A stretch of 64,000 nt of DNA, from the NCBI RefSeq assembly GCF_037975245.1, contig NC_092568.1:30499001-30563000 (forward strand), read 5' to 3'. Position 1 is the stretch's first letter. Every line of letters starts with the position of its first letter. This DNA comes from Apostichopus japonicus. Its lineage: Eukaryota > Echinodermata > Holothuroidea > Aspidochirotida > Stichopodidae. The notes below the pieces were generated by a model. It saw only the letters and a list, made by a program, of their open reading frames with translations. It ran no database searches and was not told the origin of the DNA. The position numbers were made by a program, and so were the translations under genes. This document shows, piece by piece, positions 13,001 to 22,310 of the stretch.

Positions 13001-13586
13001 GGAGTATCAAGTTTTCTGCTTATATGACTCATGATAAGTACCGGTACTCACTGGCCGCATGGAGGTGTAACTATATACACCTGTATATGGCAACTCATTC
13101 GTTTACACACTGATACACCGATCGCGATAAAATCAAAACAATGAAATCTTTAAAATAATCGAAAACAAAGGATCGTCTCATAGCGTCTAAAAATAACTCA
13201 TCTAGATTAGTTTCATTTGGTCCCATGATTAAGTATTTGTGTGTATGTGCGCGTGTCTGTTTGTGTATGAGTTTAATTTCAAATCTGTTTGCTGTTTTTT
13301 TTTTTTTTTTAAATGGGAGATAAGAAAGAAGGACGATGTAAACAAGCCCATCAGTCTCATTCCTGGATAACAACACATTGTATCTTGGCAAGCTGTTGGC
13401 AATGTAAATTATTTTGCCTTAGGGTGGTGGTGGGTGGGGTTTGTGTTGTTGTGGTGGTGGTGGTGGGGGGTGAGCTGGAGGAATGCCGTTTTTCAAGTCA
13501 TTCATCTCAATGGTAACTCCTTTTTTTCAGAATTAGAAGTACGCTCGTTCATCCATACTGTGTGCCGCGGTGACGCCTTGGAGTAG
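1062..13586 (+). CDS. BHMT: Betaine-homocysteine S-methyltransferase, copy A (10 exons)
   Basis: The product transfers a methyl group from betaine to homocysteine, giving dimethylglycine and methionine; it is a cytosolic zinc enzyme of the methionine cycle. Coding exons, all GT-AG: 1062-1067, 5424-5565, 5725-5849, 6986-7177, 8128-8275, 9033-9221, 9780-9910, 11163-11257, 12107-12159, 13531-13586. Phases join cleanly to 378 codons plus TAG (human BHMT has 406 residues). Visible motifs: GDGSFV at residues 19-24, WTPEAV at 38-43, VMQTFTFY at 64-71, GVNCNYD with Cys213, and [17 protein letters not shown] with Cys297 and Cys298; these three cysteines match the zinc ligands of human BHMT. EYWENL (347-352) is the last recognisable block. 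The start is the only ATG fitting exon 2; exon 1 codes just Met-Ala. The C-terminus is the least certain part: reading through the exon 9 donor gives a 376-residue alternative ending at TAA 12207-12209. Confidence 0.93.
3268..3295. repeat. Short hairpin repeat, first of a pair (A)
   Basis: CAGGGAGTTGTT, loop ATGG, then an arm with one mismatch to perfect pairing. Its twin follows 37 bases later. Confidence 0.6.
3333..3360. repeat. Short perfect hairpin, second of a pair (A)
   Basis: CAGGGAGTTGTT, loop ATGG, AACAACTCCCTG: a perfect 12-bp stem with a 4-base loop. It sits 9 bases before the long foldback element. Confidence 0.65.
3370..3687. mobile_element. Foldback / MITE-like palindromic element (A)
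   Basis: A long imperfect palindrome in intron 1. The outer arms read ATTTCCACC...CACACAG and the complementary sequence ending GTGGAAAT. The inner arms share about 45 bases (TAAGAACTGAGGATATGTGT and complement at 3487-3560). Each arm is roughly 150 bases. There is no coding capacity and no clear target duplication. Confidence 0.6.
4502..4846. repeat. Diverged minisatellite, unit about 17 bp (A)
   Basis: Some 20 imperfect copies of a GGTTCATGGTGCCAACT-like unit in intron 1. The repeats create long open frames that are not genes. Unit B has a shorter version. Confidence 0.75.
5893..6830. repeat. Intron 3 repeat, about 3 tandem units of 250-340 bp (A)
   Basis: Each unit has a core like AATAACTC...CGGATT...GTATACAGTTG...AGCTGGTACATGT (around 6100, 6350 and 6680), followed by stretches rich in GGGCC and CCAAA words. 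A partial copy of the same family lies in intron 8 (11855-12060). The family is unclassified; no terminal repeats or coding sequence were seen. Confidence 0.65.
7486..8062. repeat. Inverted-repeat element with CGGGAGCC-type ends, intron 4 (A)
   Basis: The left part has repeated TTTCGGGAGCC / TTCCGAAACGG words (7486-7600). The right part has their complements, GGCTCCGAAACGG and GGCTCCCG (7920-8050). The two sides can pair, giving a MITE-like foldback with a unique centre and a G run at the right edge. Confidence 0.55.
10070..10643. mobile_element. MITE with AAAGGATTGGTTCAG inverted ends, intron 7 (A)
   Basis: The terminal inverted repeats are AAAGGATTGGTTCAG and CTGAACCAATCCTTT, extending less perfectly to a shared ACATGT. 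The 574-bp interior has two GTGA...TGTGACATCACA-like patches and no coding sequence. No clear target duplication, so the superfamily is open. Confidence 0.7.
11415..11830. repeat. Tandem repeat of about 120 bp carrying donor-like sites, intron 8 (A)
   Basis: Three to four units share TGATAGGTTAGTAAGTATG, ATCCTGAATGAATAC, ATATTCT and TTCTATGCTGTT. Each unit repeats the sequence around the real exon 8 donor (CCGATAG then GTTAGTATGG at 11251-11265). The array also occurs in B and, inverted, in C. Confidence 0.75.
11855..12060. repeat. Partial copy of the intron 3 repeat family, intron 8 (A)
   Basis: Shares TTGGGCCCA-type words and GAATACAGTTGTTGGTCAATAG / CTGGTTCATGTGGGCATA with the repeat at 5893-6830. 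Also present in B (43535-43740) and inverted in C (59520-59760). Confidence 0.6.
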
Positions 13587-13681
13587 ATTACCCCAATTGC
13601 CATGGTTACGTGAAACAGACATGCATGGTCTCGTTATGTGGTGAAACCTCTCTTTGTCCCACCTCTGAATGCGTTCTTTAC

Positions 13682-13687
13682 AATAAA
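13682..13687 (+). terminator. Polyadenylation signal, BHMT copy A
   Basis: AATAAA lies 96 bases after the proposed TAG stop (13584-13586) and is followed by T/G-rich sequence. It supports 13531 onward being the last exon. It is the first AATAAA after that stop. Confidence 0.5.
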
Positions 13688-14336
13688 CTTTGTATCTGCA
13701 ACGTCGTCATGTCATATTGATAGCAAGCTGAATACCTCAATCTAGATTTAAGAGATTTAGGTCTAATGTAGTTACAATCACGTGGTTGCTTCTAACTAAA
13801 GAGTTGTTAAGCGTTTTACCCGAAACAGAAAATGTTATGTTCTACATAATTTATTCATTTATTATTCATTATTTATTATTCATTATTCATTAACTTATTA
13901 TTGACAAATCTTAGAAATTTATCAACGTTTTCATCTTTACTTGGGTGATTGTGTTGCTGTAAAATCATAGATAAATTACACTTTATCTATGTATTAAATA
14001 AACTTTCTTTTATACGATATAATATAAATTACTCGCAACGTCAATAGTTGTATTTTACACGAAGTTTGTCGCTGTTGACACCAATAATCAAGCCATTTTT
14101 ATACTTTCTTTTCTTTTTCTAGCGACTATTCTTCGTAAATGTATTTTGGCACATAAATTAGCTACAAAAATATATATATATTTCTCAAAGCAAGGTAGGC
14201 CGGTGCAAAATCGCAAAGCTTTGCAAGTTTCGCGGCGTGCGGGTATTCCTTACTTTTTACCGATTTTTGTCCTTTCGATTTGCTGTTGTAATGTCGGCAT
14301 CTTGAGCCGTACTTTTGTCTCCCGGCCGTATGGAAA

Positions 14337-14504
14337 GCCGTTTGACTTTTTATTCGATATTTGATGAATGATATCAGTGATTAATTGTTAATATCAGCAA
14401 TTAAAAGTTGATATCAGCAATTAATTGTTGATATCATTAAATAATTGCTGATATCACCAAATAATTGTTGATATCATCAAATACCGAATAAAAAGTAAAA
14501 CGGC
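14337..14504. repeat. Foldback with 20-bp GATATC tandem repeats (A)
   Basis: About 30-bp inverted arms (GCCGTTTGACTTTTTATTCG and complement) enclose some five and a half copies of a 20-bp unit of the form TATCAGCAATTAATTGTTGA. Each unit centres on a GATATC palindrome. It lies within a roughly 1.05-kb stretch that is absent from fragment C. Confidence 0.7.
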
Positions 14505-15241
14505 TCCTAGATCCACCACTGGGATGTGATTTTATTCAGATTACAACGGCGTCACGACGTGGTATGAACTGGGATGACATCCATGTTTATATATATATAC
14601 CTCACCTCCCCTTCAACGACATTACGCCCGCATGACCAGCACTTGGAAGAGATGAAATATGTTTGGAAGGCCGAATCGACGCAAAAGAACATCCGAAACA
14701 TCCGAAAGTGACTGATCACACTTTTGCTTATTTATTTTCTTCCTGAGGATAGTGATGACGACAATTATTTAAATACAAAATCATGTGACTGTAGGGACCG
14801 TAGGGACCTTTAGGACACAGAACATACATAATTCTGCTCCATATTCAGTGAATCATATGAATCAATACATCAATATTAATAATATAAGAACATCAATATT
14901 GACAGATAAATATAAATAAAAGTGAATACAATTAAATTGTAGATTATATGTATATATATGGCAGATATTAACAGATAATTGATTGAGGAAACTGGGGGTA
15001 TAAGCCGAAGTTATAGGGGGCAAACATTACCAAATATTGTAAGTTTCTTCAAACTTGGCAGTGTTGAGTTGATACCTGCTAAGAATGCTGTGTCGTTGTC
15101 GGTTTCAATTCAAGGGAAACTGAATCACGACTCCGAGGAAGGCGAAGAATCGGGCCGTCGAAGATATATTACGTTACATTTACTTCTGAGGTATAGCAAT
15201 CTGTGGTGCGTATCCTTTAGTCCATTAGGGCGCAACAGCAC

Positions 15242-15445
15242 GTGAATTTGTTAATGGAGGGACAAAGTACACAACTTCATAGTAATTGCAACAACAGCAA
15301 CAACATAGACGATAATCTTAATCCTGACACTATGGCTCAAAAACTATATATTGAATCCAGATTTAGCCAGTTAGAACCGGATGAAACCGACTTTCAGAGT
15401 ATTAACTGTTTATTATCTGTTAATGTGTCCTCTTACAATAAATAA
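15242..15445 (+). CDS. Conserved short open frame downstream of BHMT (A), function unknown
   Basis: A 67-codon open frame ending in SINCLLSVNVSSYNK and a TAA. I recognise no family. The first codon is GTG and an in-frame ATG follows at codon 5, so if real it may be the end of a spliced exon. The frame is open in all three copies. Fragment C differs by one 6-base and one 21-base indel, both multiples of three, and keeps the same stop. That pattern hints at coding constraint, but the sample is small. It could equally be noncoding transcript sequence. Confidence 0.3.
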   Translation: MNLLMEGQSTQLHSNCNNSNNIDDNLNPDTMAQKLYIESRFSQLEPDETDFQSINCLLSVNVSSYNK

Positions 15446-16975
15446 ACAACCCCTATAGAGTAAATGAATTAACAAAACGTCGAACTTCAACCTACAGTTT
15501 ATATCTGTTTGTGTGTGTGCTCAGTTTACAGATAATCGGGGGTCATATAGTGTCATGAATTGATTAGTATGGTTGTAACTTTGCTGTTTGCACCATGCAT
15601 GACCAAACCATCATATATTACTATATTATATATGATGTTATCATATGTGTATGGGGGTGTCCGTAGAAGAAGAAAAACACGGGAACAAGCAATCTTCCGG
15701 TTTTTCGATTGAACAACTCCATGAAGAAACAAGCGAACAGGTTCACGATAGAACGATCAGGAACAGGTTAACCGTCAAAGTTGAACGTGTTAACTCCATT
15801 TTTAAGGAGTTTCTGTCTTGATACACTACATTTGGTTCTTTGCGGTTCTACTAAATTTAGTTTTTCCCAATGGAGCCCATAGTATTCAGAAATTTTCAAA
15901 CAGACCTCTTCTTTCTCCCCCCCCCCCCCCTTCGCTTCTGCAAATACAAATCAAGCATACACCCCAAAAATATCCAGTAATGAAATATCATGAAAAAATG
16001 AAGACTAAACTTCAAAGTCTTCATAGAGGTAGTTATACATTATTTTTTTTCGATTTATTCCATTTTTACCACTGACCCCCGGACTCACCCCCCCCCTTCG
16101 TCTCTAAGGGTTATTGTCTTGAATTACATAACAGTACACTTCTGTGAGCAACCATTCGGATTACTACTGTGCTTATATGAGATTTGAACCAAATCCCCTT
16201 CATCATAACAAAAATTCCTCATAGGGGAGGATTCGCCCCTCCCCTTAGTCACCCCCCCCCCGGCGGACATTAGCCACATTTGTGCCTCAAAATTGGAATT
16301 ATGGCTATGGACCTGCTGCACTTAACATAGCATTTCCACAACTGAGCAAAGCGGTTACAACAAAAATCATGTTATTAAAGAGGTATTGAGATCAAATAAT
16401 GACGTTTCCCTTATGTCGTGAAACTAGTCACTTTACATTCACAGCACTTGAAACACACTACGGGCTTCCAGCCACATGGCATGGCCTCGGTTTAATATAT
16501 ATCATGACTATGCAGATCTGATTCTTCTTACTTTTATTTCCGACAACATATCTAATTTTCATTTAGTGACGTCACTACAATCCTCAGTTAACTTCTAGAC
16601 AATGAATTAAGCTGCCTCGCTAGTACTAATCGACCAATAACTGTTAGTGCATTGTAATTAGAAACGATTTAACAGATGAACAGATAATAGTTATATATTG
16701 AGATATTTTGAAATTCCATTCTCAGCATGCATGATTTTTCGTTCATTTTCAATAAAATTGTGATGTTGTGTTTGAGATGGTTATGTTTTGATCTCTCTAT
16801 GTACCAGTTGAGGCGTACCGGTGTAGCCTACAAGGTGATGAGCCCGAAAGTCGATCAGATGAAATAACTTGTCGTGCCCATTCTGTTGAATGACTGTTCT
16901 CAATAGCTTCGAGAAATAAGATAATGAAATGTTGGCAATACTTCCAAGCCAAAGCATAGTTTCTTTAATGTGTTA

Positions 16976-17130
16976 GGATATACATGCTTGCCTTGGTTGT
17001 TAATTTAAACGTTTCTGCATGTAAGGATATACAACTATAGGCTTGCCTTTGGTTGTTAATTTAAACGTGTCTGCATGTAATTGATATACAGCTAGGCTTG
17101 CCTTGGTTGTTAATTTAAACGTTTTCGCTT
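16976..17130. repeat. Three tandem units of about 58 bp (A)
   Basis: Units share GGATATACA, CTTGCCTTGGTTGTTAATTT and AAACGT. Two units survive in inverted fragment C (about 55635-55735). Confidence 0.75.
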
Positions 17131-17252
17131 TAATCAGTATGCGGATTATATTTATTCAATTATATTTGTTCACATATATTCGACATTATGTGAAAGTGCA
17201 TAATTTAAAGTACAGATAGTGTGAAAATAAGGAGGATAGAAGGTGATATAAA

Positions 17253-17519
17253 CTATTTTAGAAAATCTTTGGTTAAAATGTTGATATTACTCCGAGTGAG
17301 CAGGTGGAAGGGTTGGGGTTCAGTATGATAAACTTGCTCCTCTTCTAGTTCAAAATCTAAATAGTCATGATATAGAAATTTGGTTTGGCCTATGGATACG
17401 GAACGCGAAAAGGGGGTAAAATTGTTAACAATGGCGTCAATTGTAACAACAACCATGTAAATATCGTTAACAACGTCCTGATTGGTATAGCAACGGGGAT
17501 GTAAAATTGTTAACAACAT
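17253..17519 (-). CDS. Small open frame of 88 codons (A), function unknown
   Basis: ATG-initiated frame with an acidic stretch FELEEEQ near its C-terminal third and no recognisable domain. The encoded protein is identical to the unit B version although the DNA differs at two sites, both synonymous. Two changes are too few to prove coding, and no splice or promoter context is evident. Confidence 0.22.
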   Translation of the reverse strand: MLLTILHPRCYTNQDVVNDIYMVVVTIDAIVNNFTPFSRSVSIGQTKFLYHDYLDFELEEEQVYHTEPQPFHLLTRSNINILTKDFLK

Positions 17520-17783
17520 TTTATAAATTAGAAGTGCAATTTTTGTAATAAAAGAGTGCCATATCGTTATTTATAAAGTGCCTTTTTGTTGCAAAAAAAG
17601 AAATATAAACTGAAAATGTGCCCCTCTGTTGAAAAAAAAGAAGATTTAAATACTGGATATTTTACTGACTAACAGAGGATGCATTTTGTCGGAAAGTTTT
17701 GCGGTAACTATGCATGCACTGCTCCTTGAAGTCCCGTTTCCTAGATTTGACCGTACTCTTCCACCATCTCTGCATCCCTCCCT

Positions 17784-18200
17784 GCAGAAAAATGTTGAAT
17801 TGACGAGATACGATTAGTTGTTAATTAAACATTTTGCAGAAAATTGCTCAATTGCTCAGTTGGAATGAAGTGAACAATTTAATATTTTCCAGAAAAATGT
17901 TGAATTGACGAGATATGATAAGTTGTCAATTAAACATTTTGCAGAAAATTGTTCGATTGACGACATATTATAAGTGGTCAATTCAACATTTTGCAAGAAA
18001 GTGTTCAATTACTCAGTTGGAATGAAGTGAACAATTTAATATATTTCAGAAAAATGTTGAATTGACGAGATACGGTTAGTTGTCAATTAAACATTTTGCA
18101 GAAAATTGTTCAATTACTCAGTTGGAATGAAATGAGCAATTGAACATTTTTCAGATGACGAGATCTGATAAGACAAATGTTCAATTGCTCAGTTAAAGCA
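17784..18200. repeat. Minisatellite of about 118 bp with internal inverted words (A)
   Basis: About three and a half copies of a unit containing AAAATGTTGAATTGACGAGA, then GTCAATTAAACATTTTGCAG, then TCAGTTGGAATGAA. The TTGAATTGAC and GTCAATTAAACA words can pair, so each unit could fold. Confidence 0.75.
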
Positions 18201-18661
18201 ACAGATCTGGCCTTGTCCTGACCTCGCTTTCAACGAAAATGATGCCTGATTACGTAATGATTTAAATTTTAACGGTTTTTATTTATACTGTAGGCGACAC
18301 ACAATACCGTAAGGTTTCCAGTGGGGAATGTTCAGGTTTCTGATGTGAGTGGGACCATGTGGCGAGGGGTTGGTGTGTGGAAGGGGCAGGGGTGGGTTCA
18401 TCGCATATATGCCGTACATCGAGCAACGATTTTAACAGCTCCCCCCTCCCCTTAACCCCTTCAACCAAAATTGAGAATAAATTGATGGGTCATTACTGCG
18501 CTGAGTGATTGAATAAAGTCCTGCTAAATATTCAGTTTTAAAAACGTGAAATAGTCACTAATCGGAGTACATTTTCCTTTACAATGAGTGTTTCCTTCTT
18601 GCACTCCAAAATCAGCCGATTCACAAAGAGATTACAGAAAAAAAAGAATTGCTAAAATACT

Positions 18662-18734
18662 TGATTCCGCCCGGGCTCGAACCGGGGACCTTTCGCGTGT
18701 TAAGCGAATGTGATAACCGCTACACTACGGAATC
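18662..18734 (-). tRNA. tRNA-Val (AAC), array A gene 1
   Basis: Full cloverleaf of 73 bases: acceptor GATTCCG/CGGAATC, anticodon stem TTCGC/GCGAA with loop TTAACAC, T arm CCCGG-TTCGAGC-CCGGG. The A box (TAGTGTAGCGG) and B box (GGTTCGAGCCC) are intact. No intron. T runs for polymerase III termination follow on the - strand. The 5 kb between BHMT and this gene holds only the repeats and short frames listed. Confidence 0.95.
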
Positions 18735-18864
18735 ACTGATGTTAATATTAGTATCATGAAGGTAAGTACGTGATAATGGATGAGTTTTTTTTTACAATAG
18801 ATAAGTCTGCTAATCCCATTTACTGACATTATTCACTCGTCTTAAAAAGACTTGCTAAAAAACT

Positions 18865-18938
18865 TGATTCCGCCCGGGCTCGAACCGGGGACCTTTCGCG
18901 TGTAAAGCGAATGTGCATAACCGCTACACTACGGAATC
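18865..18938 (-). tRNA. tRNA-Val (TAC), array A gene 2, extra D-arm base
   Basis: 74 bases: one additional G in the D region (TTATGCAC instead of TTATCAC). The D stem can still close with a U-G pair and a longer loop, so function is possible but uncertain. All other stems are as in gene 1. Confidence 0.85.
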
Positions 18939-19414
18939 ACTGTTGTTGATGATCTTCTATACCGTCTCTGATATTAACACTAGGAATCTACACCCATTAT
19001 TAAATTTTTGAATCGATGGATATCTTTGCATATTTCAAGTAGTGTCAAAGAAATAACATTGGAACCCTTTCTTAGATTATTATTGTGAATTATATTGTTT
19101 GTGTATTCTTTGAAATTAAAGGAACTGCAATCAATTTAGACTCGGAACATAATATCATGACTTATCGAGTTGTAAGAAAAGCAGATAGCAACATTAAAAT
19201 ATTTTGCTGGTCTCTGAAATATCCTGTATGTATTAGGATATACATGTGCTCTATTGGCTTCAGACCTTTAGAATATGACCAGAAGGAATTAACTATTCAC
19301 TTCCATTTTCACAGTGTTTTAAAAGTATTGCTATCATGTAATTGTGTTTTTATTATGTGAAAACAACACGAACAATCTCTTTGTAAAAAAGTAAAAAAGA
19401 ATTGCTAAAATACT

Positions 19415-19487
19415 TGATTCCGCCCGGGCTCGAACCGGGGACCTTTCGCGTGTAAAGCGAATGTGATAACCGCTACACTACGGAATC
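19415..19487 (-). tRNA. tRNA-Val (TAC), array A gene 3
   Basis: Standard 73-base body with loop TTTACAC. Left partner of a dimer with gene 4. Confidence 0.95.
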
Positions 19488-19614
19488 ACTGATGTTAATA
19501 TTAGTATCATGAAGGTGAGTATTTGATAATGGATGATTTTTTTACAATAGATAAGTATGCCAATCCCATCTACTGATATGATTCACTCGTCTTAAAAAGA
19601 CTTGCTAAAAAACT

Positions 19615-19687
19615 TGATTCCGCCCGGGCTCGAACCGGGGACCTTTCGCGTGTGAAGCGAATGTGATAACCGCTACACTACGGAATC
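19615..19687 (-). tRNA. tRNA-Val (CAC), array A gene 4
   Basis: Standard body with loop TTCACAC. Right partner of gene 3, 127 bases apart. Confidence 0.95.
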
Positions 19688-19814
19688 ACTGATGTTAATA
19701 TTAGTATCATGAAGGTGAGTATTTGATAATGGATGATTTTTTTTACAATAGATAAGTATGCCAATCCCATCTACTGATATGATTCACTCGTCTTAAAAAG
19801 ACTTGCTAAAAACT

Positions 19815-19887
19815 TGATTCCGCCCGGGCTCAAACCGGGGACCTTTCGCGTGTTAAGCGAATGTGATAACCGCTACACTACGGAATC
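19815..19887 (-). tRNA. tRNA-Val (AAC), array A gene 5, variant T loop
   Basis: The T loop reads TTTGAGC instead of TTCGAGC. This alters the base at position 56 and the polymerase III B box. May be weak or inactive. Confidence 0.85.
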
Positions 19888-20015
19888 ACTGATGTTAATA
19901 TTAGTATCATGAAGGTGAGTATTTGATAATGGATGATTTTTTTTACAATAGATAAGTATGCCAATCCCATCTACTGATATGATTCACTCGTCTTAAAAAG
20001 ACTTGCTAAAAAACT

Positions 20016-20088
20016 TGATTCCGCCAGGGCTCGAACCGGGGCCCTTTCGCGTGTGAAGCGAATGTGATAACCGCTACACTACGGAATC
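20016..20088 (-). tRNA. tRNA-Val (CAC), array A gene 6, T-stem mismatch
   Basis: The T stem has one mismatch (CCTGG against CCCGG) and the variable region has a further change. Likely a degenerating copy. A SINE/LINE composite lies to its right. Confidence 0.8.
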
Positions 20089-20210
20089 GCTGTTGTTGAT
20101 GATCTTCTATACCGTCTCTGATATTAGCACTATGAATCTACACCCATTATTAAAGTTTTGAATCGATAGATATCTTTGCATATTTCAAGTAGTGTCAAAG
20201 AAATAACATT

Positions 20211-20911
20211 CATTCATTCATTTATTCATTTATTTGTTTTTTCACATAAATATTACACTGTGAATGGAAGTCTTCTGAAAAGTCTATGCTGGCTTAACAA
20301 AACAGAAGACTCCAGTGAAGAAAAGATAGAAAATAGTGAAAATAATGTTAATAACAATACGTATACGCTTCAATATGTGTATATGCTGCTATGCGACTAT
20401 GCAGCTAAATCATAATTAATAAGACATGATAATTTCTTTAGTAAGACATTTACTAAATGTTGAGCTTGTTTTCTTAGTTTTTAAAGCTATTGACAGTGAA
20501 TTCCATATTTTGGTTGCACGGTTTCTGAGGCTTAACATACCAGTGCGTGTTTTATATGATTTATAATGTGTGTTGCTAGCCGTTCTGGTATTATGATTAC
20601 ATTGAAACCCTTTTTGTCCGGTTATGTATGTATGTATGTATGTATGTATGTATGTATGTATGTATGTATGTATGTATGTATATGTGATCTTCCCGCAAGC
20701 AGGAACTCGCGAAAGAAGCCATGGAGGCTTGTAGACTCGCAAGCTGACCGAAGCCAATCTCTCGGCACACATCCATTTAACGTCCATGTCGGGAAGTTGT
20801 TATTGAACAACACCCTTGCCAGACGACACACACTGCTGTCGGCGGGGAATCGAACCGGGGATCTCATGACTGGGAGACGCCGGCGTTAACCACTAGGCTA
20901 TACACTCCGCC
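20211..20911 (-). mobile_element. SINE-LINE composite retroelement inserted in tRNA array A
   Basis: Read on the - strand: a tRNA-derived SINE head begins GGCGGAGTGTATAGCC, with an A box (complement of 20890-20900) and a perfect B box GGTTCGATTCC (complement of 20846-20856). A SINE body follows, then a CATA tetranucleotide tract (20624-20684). Next comes about 400 bp that translates to a reverse-transcriptase C-terminus (SLRNRATKIWNSLS, then FSKCLTKEI) and ends in an AATG-repeat tail. It interrupts the standard long tRNA spacer. About 17 bp of target seen in sister spacers is missing, and no target duplication is found. Unit B lacks it. Confidence 0.75.
20624..20684. repeat. GTAT tetranucleotide microsatellite
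   Basis: About 14 copies of GTAT at the junction of the SINE and LINE parts. It reads through as an HTYI repeat on the - strand, which makes a spurious long frame. Confidence 0.9.
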
Positions 20912-21368
20912 TTATTGTTGTGAATTATGTTGTTTGTGTATTCTTTGAAATTAAAGGAACTGTAATCATCTGAGACTCGGAACATAATATCATGACTTAT
21001 CGAAATTGAAAGAAAACCAGATAGCAACATTAAAATATTTTGCTGGTCTCTGAGCTATCCTGTATGTATTAGGATATACATGTGCTTCTATTAGGCTTCA
21101 GACCTTTAGAATATGACCAGAAGGAATTAGCTATTCACTTCCATTTTCACAGTGTTTTATAAGTATTGCTATCATGTAATTGTGTTTTTATTATGTGAAA
21201 ACAACACGAACTATCTCTTTGTAGCCACACAACCTTCTATGCCTTAATGATTTAAATATAGCATGTATTTAATTATGCATTATTATTTGTCAAGGTATAT
21301 ATGTCTGGCAATCCCATCTTTTCACTGTGACATTTTTCACTGGAGTAAAAAAGAATTGCTAAAATACT

Positions 21369-21441
21369 TGATTCCGCCCGGGCTCGAACCGGGGACCTTT
21401 CGCGTGTGAAGCGAATGTGATAACCGCTACACTACGGAATC
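21369..21441 (-). tRNA. tRNA-Val (CAC), array A gene 7
   Basis: Standard body with loop TTCACAC. A solitary gene without a left partner; its B counterpart is probably the gene at 51675. Confidence 0.95.
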
Positions 21442-22036
21442 ACTGTTGTTGATGATCTTCTATACCGTCTCTGATATTAACACAATGAACCTACACCCAT
21501 AATTAAATTTTTGAATCGATGAATATCTTTGCATATTTCAAGTAATGTCAAAGAAATAACATTGAAACCCTTTTTTCAGGTTATTGTTGTGAATTATATT
21601 GTTTGTGTATTCTTTGAAATTAAAGGAACTGCAATCATCTGAGACTCGGAACATAATATAATGACTTATCGAAATTGAAGGAAACCCAGATAGCATACAT
21701 TTAAATATTTTGCTGGTCTCTGAAATATCCTGTATGTATTAGGATATACATGTGTTCTATTGGCTTCAGACCTTTAGAATATGACCAGAAGGAATTAACT
21801 ATTCACTTCCATTTTCACAGTGTTTTATAAGTATTGCTATCATGTAATTGCGTTTTTATTATGTGAAAACAACACGAACAATCTCTTTGTAGCCACACAA
21901 CCTTCTATGCCTTAATGATTTAAATATAGCATGTATTTAATTATACATTATTATTTGTCAAGGTATATGTGTCTGGCAATCCTATCTATTCACTGTGACA
22001 TTTTTCACTGGAGTAAACAAGAATTGCTAAAATACT

Positions 22037-22109
22037 TGATTCCGCCCGGGCTCGAACCGGGGACCTTTCGCGTGTAAAGCGAATGTGATAACCGCTACAC
22101 TACGGAATC
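22037..22109 (-). tRNA. tRNA-Val (TAC), array A gene 8
   Basis: Standard body with loop TTTACAC. Left partner of gene 9. Confidence 0.95.
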
Positions 22110-22237
22110 ACTGATGTTAATATTAGTATCATGAAGGTGAGTATGTGATAATGGATGATTTTTTTTACAATAGATAAGTATGCCAATCCCATCTACTGAT
22201 ATGATTCACTCGTCTTAAAAAGACTTGCTAAAAAACT

Positions 22238-22310
22238 TGATTCCGCCCGGGCTCGAACCGGGGACCTTTCGCGTGTGAAGCGAATGTGATAACCGCTACA
22301 CTACGGAATC
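22238..22310 (-). tRNA. tRNA-Val (CAC), array A gene 9
   Basis: Standard body with loop TTCACAC. Right partner of gene 8. Confidence 0.95.

Noticed and set aside
20416-20787. 123-codon minus-strand frame with HTYI repeats
   Set aside because: It is a read-through of a SINE body, a microsatellite and a LINE C-terminus, not a host gene.
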